10,874 nucleotides of DNA from an uncultured Eubacteriales bacterium. Lineage in GTDB: Bacteria; Bacillota; Clostridia; Oscillospirales; Oscillospiraceae. The first letter of the stretch is position 1, and each line of letters begins with the position of its first letter. The notes under the pieces are model-generated. The model was not told where the DNA came from. It saw only the letters and a list, made by a program, of their open reading frames with translations, and did no database searches. The position numbers were made by a program, and so were the translations under genes. Location: NCBI GenBank assembly GCA_902475455.1, contig CABRZO010000077.1, forward strand, positions 1-10,874. The letters are read 5' to 3'. This document shows, in pieces, positions 5,672 through 10,874 of this stretch.

Positions 5672-6694
5672 GTGAAACTGATTACATTTGCCGTGCCTTG
5701 CTATAATTCGGCTGCTTATATGGAACATTGTATTGAGACCCTGCTGACCGCCGGTGAAGACGCGGAGATCATCCTGGTGGATGACGGTTCTACCGATGAT
5801 ACGCCCGCCATTGCGGATCGGTATGCGGAGCAGTATCCTGAAATTGTCCGGGTGATCCATCAACCCAATGGAGGACACGGAGAGGGCGTCAACCAGGGAA
5901 TCCGCAATGCCAACGGGATCTACTACAAAGTGGTTGACTCGGATGACTGGGTGGATACTCAGGCCCTTTCCCGGGTGCTGAACAAGCTGCGCCAGTTCCA
6001 ACGGGAAGGGAAGGAACTGGATCTGATGATCTGCAATTATGTTTATGAGCATGTGGAAGACCAGACCAGCCATGCAGTTCATTACACCAACGTATTTCCC
6101 GAGGATCAGATATTTGGTTGGGAGGATGTAGGCAAATTCCGGGAGTCCCAGTATTTGTTGATGCACTCCGCCATCTATCGCACGCAACTGCTGAGAGACT
6201 GTGGCCTGGAGCTGCCCAAGCATACCTTCTATGTGGATAATATCTTTGTCTATCAGCCCCTGCCCTATGTCAAAACCATGTACTATATGAACGAGGATCT
6301 CTATCGTTATTTTATCGGCCGGCAGGATCAGAGCGTCAATGAGCAGGTGATGGTCAAGCGGGTGGATCAGCAGATTCGGGTCACCAAAATTATGACAGAA
6401 TGCTGCAATCTCAAGGAAATTGCCGAAAAATATCCCAGCCTTAGCAAGTATATGTTCCGGTATTTGGCCATGATGTATACCATCTGCTCCATTCTGCTGG
6501 TGATTGATGGCTCCGATGCTGCGTTGGAAAAGCGGGACCAGTTGTGGGAAGATTTGAAGGCCTATAACGAACCTCTTTATAAGAAGCTGCGCTACCGTTC
6601 TCTGGCTCTGGGCGCCAATCTGCCCGGAGCTCCCGGCAGATTTGTGGGTGTGATGGGCTATCATCTTTCCCAGAAGATCTTTAAATTCAATTGA
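5672..6694 (+). CDS. Family 2 glycosyltransferase
   Basis: 340-aa GT-A fold glycosyltransferase that would transfer a sugar from a nucleotide-sugar donor to a cell-surface glycan or similar acceptor. The N-terminal catalytic domain shows FAVPCYNSAAYM (6-17), the nucleotide-binding DDGSTDD (37-43), NGGHGEGVNQG (66-76) and the metal-binding DSDDW (89-93). The remaining C-terminal half is helical with no clear membrane anchor, so it is probably cytosolic or peripheral. The start is GTG 5672 with GAGGTG at 5661-5666. It stands alone, with a terminator directly after it and no sugar-nucleotide or polymerase genes nearby, so acceptor and donor cannot be named. Its base composition is more AT-rich than that of the operon upstream. 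Confidence 0.92.
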   Translation: MKLITFAVPCYNSAAYMEHCIETLLTAGEDAEIILVDDGSTDDTPAIADRYAEQYPEIVRVIHQPNGGHGEGVNQGIRNANGIYYKVVDSDDWVDTQALSRVLNKLRQFQREGKELDLMICNYVYEHVEDQTSHAVHYTNVFPEDQIFGWEDVGKFRESQYLLMHSAIYRTQLLRDCGLELPKHTFYVDNIFVYQPLPYVKTMYYMNEDLYRYFIGRQDQSVNEQVMVKRVDQQIRVTKIMTECCNLKEIAEKYPSLSKYMFRYLAMMYTICSILLVIDGSDAALEKRDQLWEDLKAYNEPLYKKLRYRSLALGANLPGAPGRFVGVMGYHLSQKIFKFN

Positions 6695-6709
6695 TCTATG
6701 GATCATTTT

Positions 6710-6750
6710 ACCGGCGGGAATTACCCGCCGGTTTCCTTTTTTTCTCTTTT
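6710..6750 (+). terminator. Intrinsic terminator after the glycosyltransferase gene
   Basis: ACCGGCGGG (6710-6718) pairs exactly with CCCGCCGGT (6724-6732) over a 5-nt loop and is followed by a T-rich tract, TTCCTTTTTTTC and onward. It starts 16 bases after the stop codon. Confidence 0.88.
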
Positions 6751-6753
6751 GTC

Positions 6754-6784
6754 TTGACTTGCCCCCCACCACCCACGGTATACT
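6754..6784 (+). promoter_or_regulatory. Promoter for the membrane spermidine-synthase-like gene
   Basis: TTGACT (6754-6759) and TATACT (6779-6784) are both close to consensus, with a 19-base, C-rich spacer that is longer than ideal. It lies directly after the previous terminator and about 36 bases before the ATG, so this gene is probably transcribed alone. Confidence 0.55.
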
Positions 6785-6819
6785 AGGAAGGATAAGATTG
6801 AATCGCTGGAGGCTGTATT

Positions 6820-8424
6820 ATGGAGCATAAACTGTTAAAGAATAAGTATTTCCTCTACGTCACCGAGTTCTTCGCCGGCATGTCGGTGATGGCGGTGGAG
6901 TTGGGTGCCAGCCGCCTGATGGCGCCCTATTTCAGCTCGTCCCAAATTGTGTGGACGGTGATCATTGGTGTCATTATGATCGCCATGGCCATCGGCAATC
7001 TGTGGGGCGGAAGAATGGCGGATCAGAGCAAATCGCCGGACCGACTCTATGGCCGGCTGATTATTGCAGCAATCTGGATCGCGCTGATTCCCTTTGTGGG
7101 AAGATGGCTCATTGTCGGCATCACTGTTTTGCTGGCGCTGTTTGTCACAAAGAATTTTTTGGTCTGGGCCGCTCTGGCCGCATGTCTGGTGATTTTTGCC
7201 TTCCCCTGTGTTCTGCTGGGAACGGTGACCCCTTCGCTTTCTAAATTCACAGTGGACAACCTGGATGATACAGGAAAAACGGTGGGACGACTCAACGATT
7301 TAAACACCATCGGCAGTATCATCGGCACTTTTTTGCCCACCTTTGTCACCATCCCCGCGGTGGGAACCGCCGCCACATTCCTGATTTTTGCCGCAGTGCT
7401 GCTGGGTATCAGTCTTGTCTACTTTATTGGGGGACATAAGCGTACCATCAAAGGAATTGTAGCGGGTATCATTGTAATTGCCCTCTGCTTTGCGGTGCCC
7501 TCTTATAGCTTTGCCTTCTGGCAGGATAATATTGTGCTGGAGGATGAGTCCATTTACAACTATCTGCAGGTCACCTACGACGAAGAAAAAACTATTTTGT
7601 CCACCAATGTGCTCTTTGGGGTCCAGTCCATCCAGATAAAAGGGGAGGGGCTCACGGGAATGTACTACGACTATGCCCTGGCGGCGCCGGTGATGGCGGG
7701 GATGACGGGCCAGGACAGCCAGGATCGATCCATTATGATTTTGGGGATGGGCTCCGGCACCTTTGCCTCCTATTGCAGCCGCTTCTTTCCTGGCTCTCAG
7801 ATCCAGGGGGCGGAGATTGACCAGAAGATCGCTGACATTGCCACGGAGTATTTTGCGCTGCCCGACGATGTGGATGTGGCGGTGGCCGACGGCCGGGCCT
7901 ATCTGACGGCATCGGAGGAGCAATACGATGTGATTATGGTGGATGCCTATCAGGATATAACCATTCCGTTTCAGCTCTCCAGTGTGGAATTCTTTACCGA
8001 GGTATCGGAACATCTGAAGGATGGCGGGGTCATGGTGGTGAACCTCAACATGGCCTCCAATCGGGAGGGCTCCATCAATGACTACCTCTGTGACACTATG
8101 GCGTCGGTGTTTCGGCATGTCTACACGGTGGATGTGCCCGGCAATACCAACCGGGAAGTGTTTTGCACCAATTCTGATGAGCTGATGGAGGTATTTGAGC
8201 GCAGCCGGGAGGAATTGGAGTACCCGGAGTATGCCTCCGCCATGGAGCAGGTCAGCCAGAATATCACCGAGTATCAGGCCGGAGACCTGATACTGACTGA
8301 CGACAAAGCCCCGGTGGAACTGCTGGGGATGCAGGTGCTGGATGAAATTATCGCCGACGAGCTGGCGTATTACAAGGGACTGTTCACCAGCGGTGGTTTG
8401 AATTTGGATGCCCTCATGGGGTAA
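6820..8424 (+). CDS. Membrane-bound protein with a spermidine-synthase-like domain (fused MFS/spermidine synthase type)
   Basis: 534 aa. Residues about 10-225 hold roughly seven or eight hydrophobic spans (for example 43-62, 80-110, 113-135, 163-204, 210-226). Then follows a cytosolic SpeE-like domain: a beta-strand entry ESIYNYLQV (243-251), the nucleotide-binding GMGSGTF (309-315), acidic Glu332 in GAEID, DGRAYL (357-362) and Asp375 in MVDAYQD. This is the layout of bacterial polyamine-synthase-like proteins fused to a membrane domain. The usual D-S/C-x-D-P catalytic motif of spermidine synthase reads DAYQDI here, so aminopropyl transfer to putrescine is not assured; another SAM or decarboxy-SAM reaction, or transport, is possible. 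TGGAGG at 6807-6812 precedes ATG 6820. No speD or speA-like gene is adjacent. Confidence 0.88.
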   Translation: MEHKLLKNKYFLYVTEFFAGMSVMAVELGASRLMAPYFSSSQIVWTVIIGVIMIAMAIGNLWGGRMADQSKSPDRLYGRLIIAAIWIALIPFVGRWLIVGITVLLALFVTKNFLVWAALAACLVIFAFPCVLLGTVTPSLSKFTVDNLDDTGKTVGRLNDLNTIGSIIGTFLPTFVTIPAVGTAATFLIFAAVLLGISLVYFIGGHKRTIKGIVAGIIVIALCFAVPSYSFAFWQDNIVLEDESIYNYLQVTYDEEKTILSTNVLFGVQSIQIKGEGLTGMYYDYALAAPVMAGMTGQDSQDRSIMILGMGSGTFASYCSRFFPGSQIQGAEIDQKIADIATEYFALPDDVDVAVADGRAYLTASEEQYDVIMVDAYQDITIPFQLSSVEFFTEVSEHLKDGGVMVVNLNMASNREGSINDYLCDTMASVFRHVYTVDVPGNTNREVFCTNSDELMEVFERSREELEYPEYASAMEQVSQNITEYQAGDLILTDDKAPVELLGMQVLDEIIADELAYYKGLFTSGGLNLDALMG

Positions 8425-8456
8425 AAAAAGTGACGGCTGCAGCCGTCACTTTTTTT
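8423..8456. terminator. Perfect 34-bp palindromic bidirectional terminator
   Basis: A7-GTGACGGCTG-CAGCCGTCAC-T7, centred between 8439 and 8440. The left A run includes the last two bases of the TAA stop of the plus-strand gene, and the right end is seven bases before the stop of the minus-strand phosphoribosyltransferase gene. It can terminate both convergent transcripts. Confidence 0.92.
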
Positions 8457-8463
8457 GAATTGG

Positions 8464-9912
8464 TTAGATTTTGCGCATCTCTTCCAGCATGTCGTTTTTG
8501 ATCTGCCAGAGCTTGGGGGAGAGGTCCACATAGTAGCGGTGGGGATTTTCAAAGCGCTTGACCTCTTCCCAGAGACGGTCAATCTGCTCGCTGCAATAGG
8601 CTCTGGCCTCCTCAATGGTGGGGAGCTGGTATACTAGCTGGCCACCCCGGAAAATGGGCTCCAGAATGCTCCGGGCGGTAAAATTGGAAAAGTGCTTCTT
8701 TTTCCAGGTGTTCTCCGGGTCAAAGAGTTCGATGGGCTGGGAGTCATCGATCTCCTCATCATGAAGGCACATCACATCCGCAAAAGCTTCGCCACTCTCA
8801 TTGTCGTAGAGACGATACACTTTTTTGAAATGGGGTGTGGTAATTTTGGAGGCGTTTTCACTGACTTTAATCTTGGGAATGATGACGCCATTTTCATCTT
8901 CAATGGCAGCCAGCTTATAGACGCAGCCAAAGACAGGATCGCTCTTAGAGGTAATCATCCGTTCACCAACGCCAAAGGAATCCAATTGGGCCCCTTGGAC
9001 CAGCAGATCTCGGATCAGATACTCGTCCAGGGAGTTGGAGGCTACGATCTTGCACTGCTTGAGTCCGGCGGCGTCCAGCATTTTTCTGGCTTTCCGGGAG
9101 AGATAGGCCAGATCACCGGAGTCAATGCGGATGGCGCATTTGGTGATTCCCTTGGGCTCCAACACCTCTTTGAATACGCGGATGGCATTGGGTACGCCGG
9201 AACGAAGCACGTTGTAGGTATCCACCAGAAGGGTGGCGTTATTGGGATAGAGCTCACAATAGGTTTTAAAGGCGGTGTACTCGTCAGGGAACATCTGGAC
9301 CCAGGAGTGGGCCATGGTGCCGGTGGCGGGCACGCCAAAATCCCGGTCCGCCTGGACGCAGGCGGTTCCTGCACAGCCGGCAATATAGGAGGCCCGGGCC
9401 CCCATAATGGCGCCGGAAGCGCCTTGGGCCCGGCGGGAGCCAAATTCCGCCACCGGCCGGCCGGAAGCGGCCCGTACAATGCGGTTGGCCTTGGTAGCGA
9501 TCAGGGATTGGTGATTGAGCTCCAGCAGCAGGTAGGTTTCAATAAACTGAGCCTGTACCGCCGGGGCCCGGACCGTCAGGATGGGTTCCCCTGGGAAGAT
9601 GGGGGTGCCTTCAGGGACGGCCCAGATGTCGCCAGTGAATTTGAAATTGCGGAGATACTCTAAAAACTCTGGAGTAAAGCCGCCTTTGCCCTGCAGATAG
9701 GCAATATCTTCCTCAGTAAAATGAAGGTTTTGAATATACTGAATCACCTGCTCCAATCCAGCGGCGATGGCAAAACCGCCGCCGTCGGGTACCCGCCGGA
9801 AAAAGACGTCAAAATAGGTGATTCGATTCCGCAGGGGAGTCTGGAAATATCCGTTTGCCATGGACAATTCGTAGAAGTCACACAGCATGGTATAGTTCAC
9901 GCGTTGGTCCAT
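8464..9912 (-). CDS. pncB: Nicotinate phosphoribosyltransferase
   Basis: 482 aa, a normal length for the Gram-positive type. It converts nicotinate + PRPP (+ ATP) to nicotinate mononucleotide, the committed step of NAD salvage, in the cytosol. Motifs in order: TMLCDFYELSMANGYF (8-23), FFRRVPDGGGFAIAAGLEQ (37-55), EFGSRRAQG (156-164), ATGTMAHSWV (196-205) with His202 as the residue that is phosphorylated in this family, LLVDTYNVLRSG (228-239), IRIDSGDL (261-268), ASNSLDEY (291-298) and FGVGERM (313-319) for phosphate and PRPP binding. Start ATG 9910-9912 with GAGGA at 9919-9923 (minus strand). Monocistronic, with its own promoter and shared terminator. No other NAD gene is nearby. Confidence 0.97.
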   Translation of the reverse strand: MDQRVNYTMLCDFYELSMANGYFQTPLRNRITYFDVFFRRVPDGGGFAIAAGLEQVIQYIQNLHFTEEDIAYLQGKGGFTPEFLEYLRNFKFTGDIWAVPEGTPIFPGEPILTVRAPAVQAQFIETYLLLELNHQSLIATKANRIVRAASGRPVAEFGSRRAQGASGAIMGARASYIAGCAGTACVQADRDFGVPATGTMAHSWVQMFPDEYTAFKTYCELYPNNATLLVDTYNVLRSGVPNAIRVFKEVLEPKGITKCAIRIDSGDLAYLSRKARKMLDAAGLKQCKIVASNSLDEYLIRDLLVQGAQLDSFGVGERMITSKSDPVFGCVYKLAAIEDENGVIIPKIKVSENASKITTPHFKKVYRLYDNESGEAFADVMCLHDEEIDDSQPIELFDPENTWKKKHFSNFTARSILEPIFRGGQLVYQLPTIEEARAYCSEQIDRLWEEVKRFENPHRYYVDLSPKLWQIKNDMLEEMRKI

Positions 9913-9998
9913 ATTGATTCCTCGTTTCTTTGGATGGAGCTATCAGCTTTTACCATATAACAGCTCCGTCCTATGGCCGCTTCAGCGGTGTTTGAATA
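9913..9998 (-). other. Predicted 5' leader of the nicotinate phosphoribosyltransferase gene
   Basis: From the promoter at 10005-10033 the transcript should begin near 9998, giving a leader of about 86 nt. It can form a small stem CCGC-TGAA-GCGG (9988 to 9977) and a longer-range 6-bp stem between 9962-9967 and 9936-9941 (GGAGCT with AGCTCC). No known riboswitch is recognised; these stems may be incidental. Confidence 0.3.
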
Positions 9999-10004
9999 GA
10001 CAAT

Positions 10005-10033
10005 ATTATAGTCTTGACACCTGTAAAATGCAA
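10005..10033 (-). promoter_or_regulatory. Promoter of the nicotinate phosphoribosyltransferase gene
   Basis: On the minus strand TTGCAT (10028-10033) and a perfect TATAAT (10005-10010) are separated by exactly 17 bases. It overlaps the plus-strand promoter at 10014-10042, so the two divergent genes are likely to compete or share control. Confidence 0.75.
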
Positions 10034-10042
10034 GTCTATGTT
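10014..10042 (+). promoter_or_regulatory. Upstream promoter candidate of the rlmA-type gene
   Basis: A perfect TTGACA -35 (10014-10019), a 17-base spacer and TATGTT (10037-10042). It interlocks with the minus-strand promoter at 10005-10033. Confidence 0.5.
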
Positions 10043-10069
10043 TGCAAGAAGCGAAATCTGTGGTAAAAT
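10042..10069 (+). promoter_or_regulatory. Proximal promoter candidate of the rlmA-type gene
   Basis: TTGCAA (10042-10047) and TAAAAT (10064-10069) with a 16-base spacer, about 25 bases before the ATG at 10094. Either this or the TTGACA promoter just upstream, or both, could serve the gene. Confidence 0.5.
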
Positions 10070-10093
10070 ACCTGGAATAGGGGAGGGAATCCC

Positions 10094-10792
10094 ATGAGCC
10101 TGTTTTTATGTCCGGTCTGCCGGCGGCCCTTGGTCCGAGAGGAGACCCGCTATCGGTGTGAAAAAGGACACAGTTATGACATTGCGGCGGCGGGGTATGT
10201 CCATTTGCTGCCGGCAAATCAAAAACATTCGCTGGTTCCGGGGGACGACAAGCAGATGGCGGCGGCCCGAAACCGGTTTTTAAACGGCGGCTGGTATCAA
10301 CCGCTCCGGGATGCCATAGCCGGGATTGCGCTGGAAGTCATGCCGAGTCAGGGGACGTTTTTTGACTCCGGCTGCGGAGAGGGATATTACACCACCGGGG
10401 TCAAGTCGGCGCTGGAGAGCGTCGGCAAAGCCCCGGCGGTCTATGGAATCGATATCTCAAAATATTCGCTGCGCTGGGCTGCCAAACGGGACAGAGCCAT
10501 TGAATTTGCTGTGGCGTCGGCTTATCATCTGCCGATCCCTGATGAAAGTGTGGATGTTCTGCTAAACTGCTTCTCCCCTATGGCAGCGGAGGAGTTCCGG
10601 CGGGTGATTCGCCCCGGTGGCTGCTTTTTGTATGTGGTTCCGGCTCCCAAACATCTGTGGGAACTCAAACAGGTGCTGTATGATGTGCCCTATGAGAATA
10701 AGGAGCAGCGAATTCCCTATGAAGGCTTTGAGTACATCCGGGTGGATCGGGTAGAGAATCGTATCCTGTTGCCCGACAGCCAGACCATCTAG
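10094..10792 (+). CDS. rlmA: 23S rRNA (guanine-N1)-methyltransferase, RlmA/TlrB family, interrupted by an in-frame amber codon
   Basis: The reading frame gives 232 aa up to TAG 10790-10792. The N-terminal zinc finger is Cys6, Cys9, Cys22 and His26 (CPVCRRPL and CEKGH). A linker with GYVHLLPANQKHS (34-46) follows, typical of RlmA. The SAM-binding motif is FDSGCGEGYY (90-99), with GIDISK (118-123) as the acidic motif II and NCFSPMAAEEFRRVIRPGG (158-176) as the later Rossmann motifs. The family methylates N1 of G745 or G748 in 23S rRNA; TlrB gives tylosin resistance. Members are usually 265-285 aa. The 232-aa product lacks the C-terminal end, but that end is encoded in the same frame after the TAG. 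GGGAGGG at 10081-10087 is the ribosome binding site. Activity of the truncated form is doubtful. Confidence 0.85.
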   Translation: MSLFLCPVCRRPLVREETRYRCEKGHSYDIAAAGYVHLLPANQKHSLVPGDDKQMAAARNRFLNGGWYQPLRDAIAGIALEVMPSQGTFFDSGCGEGYYTTGVKSALESVGKAPAVYGIDISKYSLRWAAKRDRAIEFAVASAYHLPIPDESVDVLLNCFSPMAAEEFRRVIRPGGCFLYVVPAPKHLWELKQVLYDVPYENKEQRIPYEGFEYIRVDRVENRILLPDSQTI

Positions 10793-10874
10793 GATCTGTT
10801 TGGTATGACGCCCTACTTGTGGAAGACGCCCAAACAGGGTATAGAACGGCTACGTCAGCTTGAGCGCATTGAAG
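10793..10874 (+). pseudogene. In-frame continuation of the rlmA-type gene beyond the amber codon, cut by the right edge
   Basis: Directly after the TAG the same frame stays open for 27 codons to the window edge. It encodes DLFGMTPYLWKTP followed by an Arg/Glu/Leu helix. The MTPxxWK motif is the conserved C-terminal signature of RlmA-type methyltransferases, so this is the missing C-terminus rather than a new gene. No ribosome binding site or start suggests independent translation. Confidence 0.75.

Noticed and set aside
8692..9663. 323-codon plus-strand frame opposite the nicotinate phosphoribosyltransferase gene
   Set aside because: No start signal or recognisable domain; the minus-strand gene carries all family motifs over the same bases.
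10790..10792. Selenocysteine recoding
   Set aside because: The interrupting codon is TAG, not TGA, and RlmA homologues do not carry Cys/Sec there in the motif I recognise.

Overview
The window looks like a chromosomal segment of a moderately high-GC, anaerobic, low-GC-phylum-type Firmicute, most likely a gut clostridium of the Oscillospiraceae type. This rests on strong AAGGAGG-type Shine-Dalgarno sites, compact operons, butyrate-type beta-oxidation enzymes and the protein style. It is an inference from content; no 16S or other marker gene is present.

Positions 1-5066 (+) form one catabolic operon, cut by the left edge. In order it holds the tail of an unrecognised protein, an SDR oxidoreductase, a crotonase-family hydratase with an unusual Ala/Lys-rich insertion, a 3-hydroxybutyryl-CoA dehydrogenase-type enzyme lacking one conserved active-site Asn, a zinc-dependent beta-keto acid cleavage enzyme (BKACE, the Kce/DUF849 family), and a free-acid 3-hydroxy dehydrogenase most like L-carnitine dehydrogenase / lambda-crystallin. 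The pairing of the last two suggests this route: a 3-hydroxy acid, with L-carnitine the best guess, is oxidised to its 3-keto acid. BKACE then cleaves that with acetyl-CoA into acetoacetate plus an acyl-CoA (betainyl-CoA if carnitine). The Hbd-like enzyme and crotonase could carry acetoacetyl-CoA on to crotonyl-CoA and butyrate. Two strong hairpins without U-tracts sit between genes of the operon, and a perfect intrinsic terminator ends it at about 5086-5120.

Positions 5121-6750 hold a small unrecognised protein on the minus strand with its own terminator and promoter, then a divergent family 2 glycosyltransferase with a terminator. Positions 6754-8456 hold a monocistronic membrane protein fused to a spermidine-synthase-like domain, ending in a perfect bidirectional palindromic terminator shared with the convergent nicotinate phosphoribosyltransferase gene (8464-9912, minus; NAD salvage).

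The pncB-type gene and the rlmA-type 23S rRNA guanine methyltransferase gene (from 10094, plus) are divergent, with overlapping, good-consensus promoters. The rlmA reading frame is interrupted by an in-frame amber codon (10790-10792). It then continues open with recognisable family sequence to the right edge, so it is a recent nonsense mutation, a sequence error, or amber read-through. No tRNA, rRNA, CRISPR array, insertion sequence or phage gene is visible. No gene-free stretch exceeds about 185 bases.
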